The notes under the pieces: model-generated
Databases searched by the model: none
Told to the model about the DNA's origin: nothing
The model's input: the letters and a program-made list of their open reading frames with translations, nothing else
Source: Mycobacterium decipiens
GTDB lineage: Bacteria > Actinomycetota > Actinomycetes > Mycobacteriales > Mycobacteriaceae
NCBI RefSeq assembly: GCF_963853665.1
Contig: NZ_OY970459.1
Coordinates: 1,054,001-1,118,000 of the forward strand
Direction: 5' to 3'
Length of the DNA stretch: 64,000 nucleotides
Position numbers and translations under genes: made by a program
Shown here: positions 50,701 through 60,816 of the stretch, one piece after another
How the letters are laid out: the number at the start of each line of letters is the position of its first letter
How positions within the stretch are numbered: the first letter of the stretch is position 1

Positions 50701-50837
50701 TGCCCCCACCTCGGGCCACTGCGCGGCCCGCATCGTCACCCGGGCTGAGGCTGATTGCCCGGCTCGCCCCCTTGCCGCTGCGCGGCTGGGGGTGCCCCCA
50801 CCTCGGGCCACTGCGCGGCCCGCATCGTCACCCGGGC
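50701..50837. repeat. 45-bp direct repeat at the 3' end of the GH65 gene
   Basis: A 45-base sequence beginning TGCCCCCACCTCGGGCCACT occurs at 50701-50745 and again at 50793-50837, 92 bp apart. The spacer carries a CTGGGGGTGCCCCCA-like hairpin. The first copy spans the GH65 stop, so the duplication adds a tail to that protein. It looks like a dispersed mycobacterial intergenic repeat. Confidence 0.8.
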
Positions 50838-53189
50838 CATGGCCCGGCGGTGCACCGGCTCGCGGCCCGGTGGCTGTGGTGGTGGCGGCAGCAACGGCTC
50901 ACGGATGCGCACGGCGATGGTCGACGGCGAATGAGTATTCAGCGTGAGGTCTGCGCCGGCGTGCCGGATGGTCAGCTGGGTGCCGGGCCCGTCACCCAGG
51001 GTGAAGGTGACGTCGGTGTGGTTTGCGTCGACGATCAGCCGGAAGCCGCGCCACCGCAGCCGGAACCGCAACCGCGAGATGCCGTCGGGCAGTTGGGGAT
51101 CGATGGACAGGATGCCCTCATCGTCCCGAAGCCCACCGAAGCCTGCGACCAGCGCCGTCCAGGCACCGGCCAGCGAGGCCATGTGCAAGCCGTCGCGGGT
51201 GTTCCGGTGCAGGTCGCGCAGGTCGATCAGGGCGGCCTCGTAGGCATAGTCATGGGCCAGCTCGAGATGCCCGACCTCGGCGCACATCACCGCTTGAGTG
51301 CAGGCCGACAACGAGGAGTCCCGCACCATGCGCCGCTCGTAGTAGTCGACGTTGCGCGCCTTCTGTTCGGGCGTGAACGCGTGGCTCTGCCACTGCATCG
51401 CCAGCACCAGGTCCGCCTGCTTGATCACCTGCGCTGGGTACAGACGCACGTAGGCCTCATGCAGTAGCAACGGATAGGTGGTGTTGGCTTCGAAATCCCA
51501 CTCCGCAAGCGTGGTGAACCCTTCACACTGCTGATGGACGCCAAGCTCGTCGTCGTAGGGAATGTTGGCGGCGTCGGCAGCGTCGCGCCAGGCGGCCATC
51601 TCCTCGGTAGTGACGCCCATCGCCTCCGCCGCCTCGGGGTGACGCAGGCAGGCATCGGCGGCGGTGTGCAGATTGTGTGCCGCCATCAAATTCGTGAACA
51701 CGTTGTCGCGGACGACCGCGGTGTACTCGTCGGGACCGGTGACCCCGTCGAGGTGCCAGACGCCGTGGCGGTCGTGGTGCCCGAGCGAGAGCCACAGCCG
51801 GGCGGTCTCGATCAGCACGGCCAGGCCGCACTCTTCCTCCAGTGAGTGGTCGCCGGTGACGGTGCGGTACCGCTCGAAGGCCATCGCGATGTCGGCGTTG
51901 ATGTGCCAGCCCGCCGTGCCGGCCGGCCAGTAGGCCGAGCACTCCTGTCCGCGGATCGTTCGCCAGGGAAAGGCGGCACCGTCCAGGCCGAGCTCGGCCG
52001 CTCGCTCCTTAGCCATCTCCAACGTCGACGCGCGCCAGCGCAGCGCATCGGCGACCGCATGCGGCGCGGTGTAGGTGAGCACCGGAAGCACGAAACCCTC
52101 GGTATCCCAAAAGGCGTGGCCGTCATAGCCGGTCCCGGTGAGCCCCTTGCTGGGGATCGAGCGGCGTTCGGCGCGCGCACTGGCCTGCAGCAGGTGAAAC
52201 AGCCCGAACCGCACCGCTTGCTGACATTCCGGGTCGCCCTCGACCTCCACGTCAGCGCTATCCCAGAAGTCGTCGAGGTAGGCACGCTGCGAGTCCAGCA
52301 GCCCCTGCCACCCGCTGTAGCGGGCGCCGTGCAGCGCGCCAGCGGCTTGGTCGCGCAGCGCCGGTCGGGAGCGCAGGCTGGACCAGCCGTAGGCCAGGTA
52401 TTTGACGATGCGCAGCTTCTGTCCCGGGCGCAGCCCGCAGATCACGGTGGTTCGGGCCAGGTCGGGCCGCGCGTCGGTGGTGATCTCCACCCGCCCGGGA
52501 ACCTCGACCTCGTGCTCCATCCCGGCGGCCATCATCAGTGCGCTGGCTCGGGTCCGGTGCATGAGAAGTGCGCCCCGGTCGGTGTTTTCGTGGTCGACGG
52601 CCTCCAGCGGTTTGTCCAGGATGGCCGACACTCGTGGATCGGCCGAGGTCCGTGGTTGGTCCTCGTTGGTGACGAGTTCGGACTGCACGGTCACGCGAAC
52701 GAATTCCTCGACTGCCTCGACGACGTACTCGATCGCCGCGACGCTGCGATGCGCCAGCGATACCAGCCGGGTGGACACCACTTTGACCTGTTTGCCCGCG
52801 GGCGAGCGCCAGTGCGCGCGGCGAGTCAGCGTCCCGGCACGCATGTCGAGAACCCGTTCGTGGGATATCAATTTGCCGTATCGGACGTCGAACGGCTCGT
52901 CCCCGACCAACAGGCGAAAGATCTTGCCGTTGGTGACGTCGACGATCGTCTGGCCGGCTTCCGGATACCCGTATCCGGCCTCCGCGTACGGCAGCGGACG
53001 GATTTCGTAGAAAGAGTTCAAGTAGGTGCCCGGTAGGCCGTAGGGCTCGCCCTCATCGAGGTTGCCGCGCAACCCGATGTGCCCGTTGGATAGGGCGAAC
53101 AGGGACTCGGACTGGGCCAGCAGGTTCAGATTGAGCTTGGTCTCGCGGACCTGCCACGGTTCGACGGGGAAGGCTTCCTCGCTGATCAT
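50736..53189 (-). CDS. GH65-family disaccharide phosphorylase/hydrolase (Rv3401 type)
   Basis: The 817-residue protein has the GH65 layout: an N-terminal beta-sandwich (about 1-270), an alpha/alpha barrel (about 320-720) and a small C-terminal beta domain. The general acid lies in [29 protein letters not shown] and [20 protein letters not shown] are family segments. Members phosphorolyse maltose, trehalose or kojibiose to glucose-1-phosphate plus glucose. The coupled beta-phosphoglucomutase gene supports a beta-glucose-1-phosphate product. The last ~31 residues come from a 45-bp repeat and are absent in M. tuberculosis. Confidence 0.92.
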   Translation of the reverse strand: MISEEAFPVEPWQVRETKLNLNLLAQSESLFALSNGHIGLRGNLDEGEPYGLPGTYLNSFYEIRPLPYAEAGYGYPEAGQTIVDVTNGKIFRLLVGDEPFDVRYGKLISHERVLDMRAGTLTRRAHWRSPAGKQVKVVSTRLVSLAHRSVAAIEYVVEAVEEFVRVTVQSELVTNEDQPRTSADPRVSAILDKPLEAVDHENTDRGALLMHRTRASALMMAAGMEHEVEVPGRVEITTDARPDLARTTVICGLRPGQKLRIVKYLAYGWSSLRSRPALRDQAAGALHGARYSGWQGLLDSQRAYLDDFWDSADVEVEGDPECQQAVRFGLFHLLQASARAERRSIPSKGLTGTGYDGHAFWDTEGFVLPVLTYTAPHAVADALRWRASTLEMAKERAAELGLDGAAFPWRTIRGQECSAYWPAGTAGWHINADIAMAFERYRTVTGDHSLEEECGLAVLIETARLWLSLGHHDRHGVWHLDGVTGPDEYTAVVRDNVFTNLMAAHNLHTAADACLRHPEAAEAMGVTTEEMAAWRDAADAANIPYDDELGVHQQCEGFTTLAEWDFEANTTYPLLLHEAYVRLYPAQVIKQADLVLAMQWQSHAFTPEQKARNVDYYERRMVRDSSLSACTQAVMCAEVGHLELAHDYAYEAALIDLRDLHRNTRDGLHMASLAGAWTALVAGFGGLRDDEGILSIDPQLPDGISRLRFRLRWRGFRLIVDANHTDVTFTLGDGPGTQLTIRHAGADLTLNTHSPSTIAVRIREPLLPPPPQPPGREPVHRRAMARVTMRAAQWPEVGAPPAAQRQGGEPGNQPQPG

Positions 53190-53926
53190 GACGGCAGCAA
53201 CTTGGCGAGGTCGGTTACTACCACGTCGGCGCCGCAGCGGCGTAGTTCCTCGGCCTGGCCCACCCGGTCGACGCCCACCACGAAGCCGAAGTTACCGGCA
53301 CGGCCGGCCTGCACGCCAGACAGGGCGTCCTCGAACACGGCCGCCGCGTCGGGGGTAACCCCCAACAATTGTGCCGCGCGCAGGAAGGAGTCGGGGGCCG
53401 GCTTGCCGGCGATATGCTCCTCGCGCAGCGTCACGCCGTCCACCCGCTGCTGGACAAACCGCTGCAGGCCGGTGGTCGCCAGGACGTCGCGGGTGTTGGC
53501 GCTCGAAGACACCACGGCCACACCGAGACCCGCCGCCGAAACCGCCTCCAGGTAGCGCCGCGACCCGTCGAACACCCTGGCCCCGTCGTCGTGCAGGAGC
53601 TTGCCGAACATTTCGTTCTTGCGGTTGCCCAGGCCATAGACCGTCTCGGCCGCGCCCGGGTCGTCCGGAGAGCCGTCGGGTATGTCGATTCCCCGGCTAC
53701 TCAGAAACGACCGGACCCCGTCTTCACGCTTCTTGCCGTCCACATACTTCTGGTAGTCCGCGGCAGGGTCGAAGGGGACGAACTCCTCGCCGGTGCGCTC
53801 GGCTCGTTCGGCTAGATAAGCATCGAACATGGCCGTCCAGGCCTTGGTATGCAGGCTCGCGGTATCGGTGAGTACGCCGTCGAGGTCGAACAGGCAAGCA
53901 CGCACCTTTTCTGGCAGACCCAGCAC
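53186..53926 (-). CDS. Beta-phosphoglucomutase (HAD family, Rv3400 type)
   Basis: The 246-residue HAD phosphotransferase has motif [14 protein letters not shown] (nucleophile and acid Asp pair), motif [10 protein letters not shown], motif III Lys in AGKPAPDSF and motif [14 protein letters not shown]. It converts beta-glucose-1-phosphate to glucose-6-phosphate. The GH65 gene starts inside its stop codon (ATGA), so phosphorylase and mutase are translated together and would channel a disaccharide into glycolysis. Confidence 0.93.
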   Translation of the reverse strand: MLGLPEKVRACLFDLDGVLTDTASLHTKAWTAMFDAYLAERAERTGEEFVPFDPAADYQKYVDGKKREDGVRSFLSSRGIDIPDGSPDDPGAAETVYGLGNRKNEMFGKLLHDDGARVFDGSRRYLEAVSAAGLGVAVVSSSANTRDVLATTGLQRFVQQRVDGVTLREEHIAGKPAPDSFLRAAQLLGVTPDAAAVFEDALSGVQAGRAGNFGFVVGVDRVGQAEELRRCGADVVVTDLAKLLPS

Positions 53927-54241
53927 GGGGACCTCACTTCCGGGATAGTTCGGGCGCTACCAGTTCACCATGCCCGCTGTTGTGCCGAGAGTGTCGGCGC
54001 TTACCGGTAAGTGAACCATCTTTGACAAATGGGCGGTCAGGGGTCCTCGCCGCGATGCTGACGCATACCTAGGGTGCGGACCTGAAGGCCGTAGGGGAAC
54101 GTGTGTGTTGACGGCGGCGAACCTCGCCGGCCGGTTCGGCGGGGAACTGATCGACCACCTTGCGCGCCACGGCCATTGAACGTGGCCTCGATCGGAGCAG
54201 CGCCGGCGGTCGTGTCGCCCCAGCCACTAGACTGACTGGCC
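53927..54241. other. Gene-free gap before guaA
   Basis: This holds the promoters of the divergent beta-phosphoglucomutase and guaA genes. A GTG-initiated frame of 24 codons (54105-54179) encodes a short peptide ending LARHGH; it could be a leader peptide or chance. M. tuberculosis has three genes (SAM methyltransferase, idsA1, phyA) in this place, and I see no remnants of them. Confidence 0.45.
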
Positions 54242-55819
54242 GTGGCCGAACCCGCTGACGTCGACATGCCTGGAACACCGGCTCGACCAGTGCTTGTCGT
54301 CGATTTCGGCGCCCAGTATGCGCAGTTGATCGCCCGCCGAATCCGGGAGGCACGGGTCTTTTCGGAGGTCATCGGCCACACCGCCTCGATCGAAGAGATC
54401 AAGGCCCGTCAGCCACTGGCGCTCGTGCTTTCCGGCGGACCGGCCAGCGTCTACTCCGACGGCGCTCCCCAACTCGATCCGGCGGTGTTCGACCTCGGTC
54501 TGCCGGTGTTCGGCATCTGTTACGGGTTTCAGGCCATGGCTGCCGCGCTCGGTGGGACCGTCGCCCACACCGGCACCCGCGAATACGGTCGGACCGAACT
54601 GAAAGTCCTTGGTGGCGAACTACATTCGGATTTACCCGAGGTTCAGCCGGTCTGGATGAGTCACGGTGACGCGGTCACAGCCGCGCCGGACGGATTCGAC
54701 GTGGTGGCCAGCAGCGCGGGCGCCCCGGTGGCCGCTTTCGAGGCCCGAGATCGGAGGTTGGCAGGGGTGCAGTACCACCCGGAGGTGATGCACACCCCGC
54801 ACGGGCAGCAGGTGCTCAGCCGGTTTTTGCACGACTTCGCCGGGCTGGGCGCCCAGTGGACGCCCGCCAACATCGCCAATGCGCTGATCGAGCAGGTGCG
54901 CACCCAGATCGGCGACGGCCACGCGATCTGCGGGCTGTCCGGCGGCGTGGATTCCGCGGTGGCCGCGGCCCTGGTGCAGCGTGCCATCGGCGACCGGTTG
55001 ACCTGTGTCTTCGTCGACCACGGGTTGTTGCGTACCGGCGAGCGTGCCCAGGTGCAACGTGATTTCGTGGCCGCCACCGGCGCCAATCTGGTCACCGTCG
55101 ACGCGGCAGAGACCTTTCTCGATGCGCTGTCGGGTGTGAGCGCCCCGGAGGGCAAACGCAAGATCATCGGCCGCCAGTTCATCCGCGCGTTCGAGGGTGC
55201 CGTTCGGGATGTTTTGGGCAACAAGACTATTGAGTTCCTGGTGCAGGGCACGCTGTATCCGGATGTGGTGGAGTCCGGCGGGGGCAGCGGCACCGCGAAC
55301 ATCAAAAGCCACCACAATGTCGGCGGCCTGCCCGACGACCTGAAGTTCACCCTTGTCGAGCCGCTGCGGCTGCTGTTCAAAGACGAGGTGCGTGCAGTCG
55401 GGCGGGAGTTGGGTCTGCCGGAGGAGATCGTCGCGCGCCAGCCGTTTCCCGGACCGGGCCTGGGCATCCGGATCGTCGGGGAGGTCACCGCGAAGCGGTT
55501 GGACACGCTGCGGCGCGCCGATTCGATCGCGCGCGAGGAGCTGACCGCGGCGGGCCTGGACAACCAGATCTGGCAGTGTCCGGTGGTGCTGCTGGCCGAC
55601 ATCCGTTCCGTTGGCGTGCAGGGCGACGGCCGCACCTACGGCCACCCGATCGTGCTGCGGCCGGTGTCCAGTGAGGACGCCATGACCGCCGACTGGACCC
55701 GGGTGCCCTACGAGGTGCTCGAACGCATCTCGACGCGGATCACCAACGAGGTCGCCGAGGTCAACCGCGTGGTGCTGGACATCACTAGTAAACCGCCCGG
55801 CACCATCGAGTGGGAGTAG
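54242..55819 (+). CDS. guaA: GMP synthase (glutamine-hydrolysing)
   Basis: GuaA aminates XMP to GMP with glutamine and ATP, finishing the pathway whose first step (guaB2) is 10 kb upstream. The 525-residue protein has a class I glutaminase domain (about 15-205; Cys in [10 protein letters not shown], His in QYHPEV) and an ATP-pyrophosphatase domain (PP-loop LSGGVDSAV near 228), then the dimerisation domain ending KPPGTIEWE. It starts at a GTG. Confidence 0.97.
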   Translation: MAEPADVDMPGTPARPVLVVDFGAQYAQLIARRIREARVFSEVIGHTASIEEIKARQPLALVLSGGPASVYSDGAPQLDPAVFDLGLPVFGICYGFQAMAAALGGTVAHTGTREYGRTELKVLGGELHSDLPEVQPVWMSHGDAVTAAPDGFDVVASSAGAPVAAFEARDRRLAGVQYHPEVMHTPHGQQVLSRFLHDFAGLGAQWTPANIANALIEQVRTQIGDGHAICGLSGGVDSAVAAALVQRAIGDRLTCVFVDHGLLRTGERAQVQRDFVAATGANLVTVDAAETFLDALSGVSAPEGKRKIIGRQFIRAFEGAVRDVLGNKTIEFLVQGTLYPDVVESGGGSGTANIKSHHNVGGLPDDLKFTLVEPLRLLFKDEVRAVGRELGLPEEIVARQPFPGPGLGIRIVGEVTAKRLDTLRRADSIAREELTAAGLDNQIWQCPVVLLADIRSVGVQGDGRTYGHPIVLRPVSSEDAMTADWTRVPYEVLERISTRITNEVAEVNRVVLDITSKPPGTIEWE

Positions 55820-55872
55820 CCTTCCCCGCGGCTTTTCACGACTCAGGTGGCCGGCGACGCGCCCCTGATCAG

Positions 55873-56514
55873 CTAGTTCACGAATTCACGCCTGCCGTAG
55901 GCAAAGGTGGCTGCGGTCCAGTCCCCACCGGCCTTCTCGACAAGGCGGCGGGCGACATCGAGATCGCCGTTGCCGGCGATCAGGATCAAGGTGTGGTCGA
56001 CGGTGGTGACAGATCCGCCCAGTAGTCGGTGGTGTGCAGCTGAATCAGACGCGAACGCATCGTGAAAACGGGCGATGTCGATGTCGGGCACAGTGATGAG
56101 GATCGCGTCCGCTTCGGGCGCATGCCGCGGCAAGTAGTCGAAGGTCAGCACCACTTCCTGGTTGAACCGGCGGTGCAGTTCCTCGGCGGCGGTGTGCAAC
56201 GTGGGCTCATCGACAACGCACAGATGAAACTCACGCGAGCGCTCGTAGCTGATCTGCTGTAGCTCATTCGACCAGAACACCCCATCGACCAGGGTCGATC
56301 CGGTCACCATCACGCCGGTAGGTGCGATCGTCGCAACGGCTTGTCGCTCGAACAGCTCTAATCCGTCGGCGGTGTTGTCGGTGGCGAATAGCTCCGCCGG
56401 CCGGCAGGCCGGCCCGCCGCCGTTGGCCGGTGGGGCGGTCGCAGTTCCCCATAACAGCAGGACAGCCGCCAGCGCCGACACGGTTTTGCGCGACTGCACA
56501 AGGCAGCGTCTCAC
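55873..56514 (-). CDS. Secreted or membrane-anchored protein of unknown function (Rv3395A type)
   Basis: The 213-residue product has a basic then hydrophobic N-terminus (TVSALAAVLLLWGTATAPPA), a likely signal peptide. The mature part has two Cys residues (CRPAEL and FHLCVVDEP) that may pair, and DAILITVPDIDIARFHDAF in the middle. It matches the place and length of Rv3395A. It is divergent from the imuA'-imuB cassette across a LexA box, so it may also be DNA-damage-inducible. No family known to me. Confidence 0.75.
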   Translation of the reverse strand: MRRCLVQSRKTVSALAAVLLLWGTATAPPANGGGPACRPAELFATDNTADGLELFERQAVATIAPTGVMVTGSTLVDGVFWSNELQQISYERSREFHLCVVDEPTLHTAAEELHRRFNQEVVLTFDYLPRHAPEADAILITVPDIDIARFHDAFASDSAAHHRLLGGSVTTVDHTLILIAGNGDLDVARRLVEKAGGDWTAATFAYGRREFVN

Positions 56515-56564
56515 GCCGCTTGCCGGGTGGCTTGACGGGGTTGGGAGGCGGGTGTTTACTCGAT

Positions 56565-56580
56565 TCGAACATACTTTCGA
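56565..56580. promoter_or_regulatory. LexA (SOS) box for imuA'-imuB
   Basis: TCGAACATACTTTCGA matches the mycobacterial SOS box TCGAAC-N4-GTTCGA at 11 of 12 specified bases (T for G at one position). It is 25 bp before the imuA' start. LexA cleavage after DNA damage would induce the mutasome genes; the divergent Rv3395A-type gene may share control. Confidence 0.85.
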
Positions 56581-56604
56581 AAGTAGTTGGCCAGGAGGCT
56601 GGTG

Positions 56605-57225
56605 ATGACTGCGGCTTTCGCCTCCGACCGGCGGCTCGAATCGCTACGACAACAGATGGCTGTGCTGTCCGGAAAAGCCGCCACTCATCCGGCGGACCTG
56701 CTGCCGGAGATGTTGCCGGCAGGGCCGGCACTGTTACCCCGGGGAACGGTGGCGGTGCTGTCGGGAGCCCGGTCACTGCTGCTGAGCATGGTGGCATCGG
56801 TAACGGCGACCGGAGGCAACGCCGCGATCGTCGGCCAGCCGGATATCGGGTTGCTGGCCGCTGTGGAGATGGGGGCGGATCTGAGCCGACTCGCGGTGAT
56901 ACCGGATCCCGGGACCGATCCGGTTGAGGTGGCCGCTGTGCTTATCGACGGCATGGATCTGGTGGTACTCGGTCTGGGTGGGCGCCGGGTGACGCGGTCA
57001 CGGGCGCGGGCGGTGGTGGCCCGTGCCCGTCATAGAGGTTGCACACTGCTGGTCACCGACGGCGACTGGCAAGGGGCGCCGACGCGGCTTCAGGCCCGGG
57101 TTTGCGGCTATGAGATCACCCCTTTTCCCAGGGGTGTGCCCACCCCTGGGTTCGGTCGGATCAGTGGGGTGCGACTACAGATCAGCGGGTGTGGACGGAC
57201 GATCGGGCGGGTTCGCACGGGGTGA
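56605..57225 (+). CDS. imuA': Mutasome protein ImuA'
   Basis: The 206-residue product is the mycobacterial ImuA' accessory factor of translesion synthesis, a shortened RecA-like fold without a full P-loop. I chose the ATG at 56605; AGGAGG at 56593-56598 sits 6 bases before it, and a GTG codon is directly upstream. It brings the DnaE2 polymerase together with ImuB. Damage induction follows from the SOS box. imuB starts 5 bp after the stop. Confidence 0.92.
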   Translation: MTAAFASDRRLESLRQQMAVLSGKAATHPADLLPEMLPAGPALLPRGTVAVLSGARSLLLSMVASVTATGGNAAIVGQPDIGLLAAVEMGADLSRLAVIPDPGTDPVEVAAVLIDGMDLVVLGLGGRRVTRSRARAVVARARHRGCTLLVTDGDWQGAPTRLQARVCGYEITPFPRGVPTPGFGRISGVRLQISGCGRTIGRVRTG

Positions 57226-57230
57226 CTTTG

Positions 57231-58805
57231 ATGGCGTCTTCCCTGGCTGGTTCCCGAGTGCTGGCGATCTGGTGCATGGACTGGCCCGCGGTCGCCGCAG
57301 CCGCGGCCGCGGGCCAGTCCGCGACGACCCCGGTCGCGGTCACTTTGGCAAACCGGGTGATCGCCTGCTCGTCGACCGCGCGGGCGGCCGGAGTACGGCG
57401 AGGGCTTCGGCGTCGGGAGGCGGCAGCCCGTTGTCCGCAACTACACATCGCGGCCGCCGACGCCGACCGCGACGCTCGCTTCTTCGAAGGGGTGATTGCG
57501 GCGGTCGACGATCTGGTACCGCGTGCCGAGGTGCTGCGGCCTGGTCTTTTGGTCTTGCCGGTGCGCGGGGCGGCCCGCTTCTTCGGGTCCGAGCAGCAGG
57601 TAGCCGAGCGGCTGATCGACGCGGTGGCCGCGGCCGGCGCGGAGTGTCAGATCGGGATCGCCGACCGGTTATCCACCGCGGTTTTCGCAGCGCGTGCGGG
57701 CCGCGTCGTGGAGCCGGGGCAAGATGCGCGGTTTCTATCGTTGTTGTCGATCCGGCAGCTTGCCACCGAGCCGAGTCTGTCCGGTCCCGGGCGGGAAGAA
57801 CTGACGGATCTGTTGTGGCGGATGGGGATTCGCACTATCGGGCAGTTCGCCGCACTGTCTCGTACCGACGTGGCGTCCAGGTTCGGTGCTGATGCGGTGG
57901 CCGCGCACCGGTTCGCCCGCGGCGAACCGGAACGCGGTCCGTCCGGGCGGGAGCCGCCGCCGGAACTTGACGCCGTGCTGTACTGCGATCCGCCGATCGA
58001 TCGGGTCGACGCCGCGGCATTCGCCGGGCGCTCGCTGGCCGCCACGCTGCACCAGGCGCTGATGGCCGCTGGGGTGGGATGTACCCGGCTGGCCATTCAC
58101 GCCGTCACCGCCAACGGCGAACAGCGCAGCCGGGTGTGGCGGTGTGCCGAGCCGTTGACCGAGGACGCCACCGCCGACCGGGTGCGCTGGCAACTGGATG
58201 GGTGGTTGAGCAACCGGACCACTCAAGATCGCCCGACAGCAGAGGTGACGCAGTTGCGGCTGCAGGCGATAGAGGTGGTTTCCGCCGAGGCCTTGCAGTT
58301 GCCGTTATGGGGGGGTCTGGGTGAGGAGGACCGGCTTCGGGCCCGTCGGGCGCTGCTGCGGGTGCAGGGCCTACTCGGCCCGGAGGCGGTGCAGGTGGCC
58401 GTGCTATCCGGCGGTCACGGGCCAGCCGAACGCATTACGTTGACCCCGCTAGGCGACGAGCCGACGCCGCAGGCCGACCCGGATCAGCCCTGGCCGGGCC
58501 AGCTGCCCGATCCGTCGCCGGCGGTGCTGCTCGATGATCCAGTGGAATTGCTTGATACGCAAGGAAATCCGGTGCGGGTGACCAGCCGCGGGATGTTCTC
58601 CGCCGATCCGGCGCGACTGATCTGCCGTGGTCGGGACGACCTGCTGCGCTGGTGGGCCGGACCTTGGCCGGTCGACGAGCGGTGGTGGGATCCGGATCGG
58701 GCGGCGGGCCGCACCGCCCGCGCCCAGGTACTACTGGAGAGCGAGCGTGCGCTACTACTGTGCTACCGCCAGCGGCGGTGGTATCTCGAAGGGATTTACG
58801 AGTGA
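57231..58805 (+). CDS. imuB: Mutasome hub ImuB (catalytically inactive Y-family protein)
   Basis: The 524-residue protein has the Y-family polymerase fold, but the usual acidic start (DMDAFFA) is replaced by VLAIWCMDWPAVAAA, so it cannot polymerise. QLPLWG at residues 356-361 is the beta-clamp binding motif known for ImuB. A C-terminal extension (about 365-524) recruits ImuA' and DnaE2. I chose the ATG at 57231 over upstream codons within imuA'. Transcription probably ends at the hairpin 58809-58874. Confidence 0.94.
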   Translation: MASSLAGSRVLAIWCMDWPAVAAAAAAGQSATTPVAVTLANRVIACSSTARAAGVRRGLRRREAAARCPQLHIAAADADRDARFFEGVIAAVDDLVPRAEVLRPGLLVLPVRGAARFFGSEQQVAERLIDAVAAAGAECQIGIADRLSTAVFAARAGRVVEPGQDARFLSLLSIRQLATEPSLSGPGREELTDLLWRMGIRTIGQFAALSRTDVASRFGADAVAAHRFARGEPERGPSGREPPPELDAVLYCDPPIDRVDAAAFAGRSLAATLHQALMAAGVGCTRLAIHAVTANGEQRSRVWRCAEPLTEDATADRVRWQLDGWLSNRTTQDRPTAEVTQLRLQAIEVVSAEALQLPLWGGLGEEDRLRARRALLRVQGLLGPEAVQVAVLSGGHGPAERITLTPLGDEPTPQADPDQPWPGQLPDPSPAVLLDDPVELLDTQGNPVRVTSRGMFSADPARLICRGRDDLLRWWAGPWPVDERWWDPDRAAGRTARAQVLLESERALLLCYRQRRWYLEGIYE

Positions 58806-58808
58806 CTT

Positions 58809-58874
58809 CGCGCCGAGCGTGACGTCAGCGCGAAAATTTCGCGAAAATCTAGCAGTGACGTCACGTTCGGCGCG
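58809..58874. terminator. Double hairpin between imuB and iunH (GAGCGTG-type)
   Basis: CGCGCCGAGCGTGACGTCA (58809-58827) pairs with 58856-58874 over 19 bases with a single G-U. Inside the 28-base loop is a second perfect repeat, CGCGAAA-A-TTTCGCG (58829-58843). The right arm covers the iunH stop codon. The CCGAGCGTG...CACGTTCGG core matches the rpsI-glmM hairpin, pointing to one family of mycobacterial terminators. Confidence 0.75.
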
Positions 58875-59913
58875 GGGTACCTACCTGGCGCCGCGCGAAC
58901 GGCCCGACCCGTTCGATGAACCGGTCGAAGAATGCCTCGGGGTCAACACCAATGCCGATCAGCGCGTTGGGTTCTCGGTTCCCTGACCACTCGGTCACCG
59001 TCATGCCGCGAGTCAGGGTCCCCGTCAGCTCGACGTCCACCGCCGCCGGCCGGGTCGCAATCAGTCCGGGATCCAGCGCGACCGCTGCGGCCAATGGATC
59101 ATGGAGGTGCGCCAGATATCCACCGCGGTCGTCACTGTGGATCTCGAAGTAGAAGCGCATCGCGTCCTCAACCACCCGAATCAACGGGTTGGATGCCATG
59201 GAACGGGTGCCGGGTTCGTCGCGCGGGCTCATCAGCATTCCCGAGGCCGGATCGGTAGCGGCCACCAATCTCGCCAGGATGTCCGGCGTCATCACAATTT
59301 TATGGGTCAGATTCAAGCCGCACAGGATCGGAAGTCGTTGCGGTTCGGTGGCTTCGGCGGACCAGGCCGCGAACACCTCAGCCGCTGCCTCCGGGTCCAC
59401 GCTGATGTTCCATTCCGCCACCGCAGTGGTATTGCCCGGGTAGTCGTAGGCGCCGCCCATGATCACCAGCCGGCGCAACAATTTCGGCAGCGTGGGTTCG
59501 GCACGCAGCGCCAGTGCCAGATTGGTCAACGGGCCAGTTGCCAGGCCGATTAGCTTCCCGGGAAAAGCGTGCGCCGCGCGTACCCAGGCCGTTGCCGAAT
59601 CGTAGCTGGTGAGCCGACCGTCGGTGGGCGGCAGATCGGCGTATCCCAAGCCTTTGGGGCCGTGGACTTTTCCGCGATCGGGTCTTTGCCCGTTCAGTGG
59701 CAGGTCGGCACCTCTGGACACGGGTATATCGGTGGCCCGGCACAATTCGAGCAAACCGAGGTTGTTCGCGCACACCTGGTCCACCGCGATATTTCCGCCG
59801 GTCGATGCGATGCCGACCACGTTGGCGTCGGGGCTGGCCAGCAGAAAGATCAACGCCATCGCGTCATCGATGCCGGTATCGACATCGGCGAAGACGACGT
59901 TCACCGCGGTCAC
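58861..59913 (-). CDS. iunH: Inosine-uridine preferring nucleoside hydrolase
   Basis: The 350-residue protein has the calcium-binding DVDTGIDDA at residues 10-18, VVGIASTGGN and the late HDPLAAAVALDP with the catalytic His-Asp. It splits ribonucleosides into base and ribose. It starts at a GTG (59913), with cmaA1 divergent across only 31 bp, so their promoters must overlap the reading frames. It appears about 40 residues longer than the annotated M. tuberculosis form. Confidence 0.93.
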   Translation of the reverse strand: MTAVNVVFADVDTGIDDAMALIFLLASPDANVVGIASTGGNIAVDQVCANNLGLLELCRATDIPVSRGADLPLNGQRPDRGKVHGPKGLGYADLPPTDGRLTSYDSATAWVRAAHAFPGKLIGLATGPLTNLALALRAEPTLPKLLRRLVIMGGAYDYPGNTTAVAEWNISVDPEAAAEVFAAWSAEATEPQRLPILCGLNLTHKIVMTPDILARLVAATDPASGMLMSPRDEPGTRSMASNPLIRVVEDAMRFYFEIHSDDRGGYLAHLHDPLAAAVALDPGLIATRPAAVDVELTGTLTRGMTVTEWSGNREPNALIGIGVDPEAFFDRFIERVGPFARRQVGTPRRT

Positions 59914-59944
59914 GATACACCCGTTTGATGACTAGGCTGTCCCA

Positions 59945-60808
59945 ATGGCCGATGACTTAACGCCGCACTTCGAGGACGTGCAAGCGCACTACGACCTGTC
60001 CGACGACTTCTTCCGACTGTTTCTCGACCCGACCCAGACATATAGCTGTGCGTACTTCGAGCGCGACGACATGACCCTGGAAGAGGCGCAGATCGCCAAG
60101 ATCGATCTCGCGCTGGGCAAACTCGGTTTGCGACCAGGCATGACATTGCTCGACGTCGGCTGCGGCTGGGGTGCCACCATGATGCGTGCGGTGGAAACCT
60201 ACGACGTCAACGTCGTCGGTCTCACGCTGAGCAAGAACCAAGCCGGTCACGTCGGGCAACTGATCGAGAAGTCCGAAAGTCCACGCTCCAAGCGGGTTTT
60301 ACTGCAAGGCTGGGAACAATTCGATGAGCCGGTGGACCGGATCGTCAGCATCGGCGCCTTCGAACATTTCGGCCATGAACGCTACGACGCCTTCTTCAGG
60401 CTGGCGCACCGCCTCATGCCGGATGACGGGATCATGCTGCTGCACACCATCACCGGGCTGCACCCGAAGGAAATACACGAACGTGGCTTGCCCATGTCGT
60501 TTACCTTCGCCCGATTCCTCAAATTCATTGTCACCGAGATCTTTCCGGGCGGCCGGCTGCCCTCGATACCGATGGTCCAAGAGCGTGCCACCGCAACTGG
60601 CTTCACCGTGACCCGTGTTCAGTCATTGCAGCCGCACTATGCGAAAACCCTTGACATCTGGGCTGCCGCGCTGCAAGCCCACCGGGACCAGGCCATCGCG
60701 CTGCAATCCGAGGAGGTCTACGAGCGGTACATGAAGTACCTGACCGGCTGCGCCGCGATGTTCCGCATCGGATACATCGACGTCAATCAATTCACCTGCG
60801 AGAAGTGA
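59945..60808 (+). CDS. cmaA1: Cyclopropane mycolic acid synthase 1
   Basis: The 287-residue SAM-dependent enzyme adds a cyclopropane ring at the distal double bond of mycolic acids. The cofactor motif is [15 protein letters not shown], and [12 protein letters not shown] plus NQAGHV and [15 protein letters not shown] are family hallmarks. The sequence follows M. tuberculosis CmaA1 closely, with few changes. The next gene is convergent and ends 8 bp away. Confidence 0.96.
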   Translation: MADDLTPHFEDVQAHYDLSDDFFRLFLDPTQTYSCAYFERDDMTLEEAQIAKIDLALGKLGLRPGMTLLDVGCGWGATMMRAVETYDVNVVGLTLSKNQAGHVGQLIEKSESPRSKRVLLQGWEQFDEPVDRIVSIGAFEHFGHERYDAFFRLAHRLMPDDGIMLLHTITGLHPKEIHERGLPMSFTFARFLKFIVTEIFPGGRLPSIPMVQERATATGFTVTRVQSLQPHYAKTLDIWAAALQAHRDQAIALQSEEVYERYMKYLTGCAAMFRIGYIDVNQFTCEK

Positions 60809-60816
60809 TTACCGAA

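Noticed and set aside
51846..53036. 396-codon plus-strand frame opposite the GH65 gene
   Set aside because: His/Arg/Gln-rich shadow with no recognisable domain; the GH65 frame carries all family motifs.
54105..54179. 24-codon GTG frame before guaA
   Set aside because: Too short, without a ribosome binding site, and no known leader-peptide signature; noted only as part of the gap.
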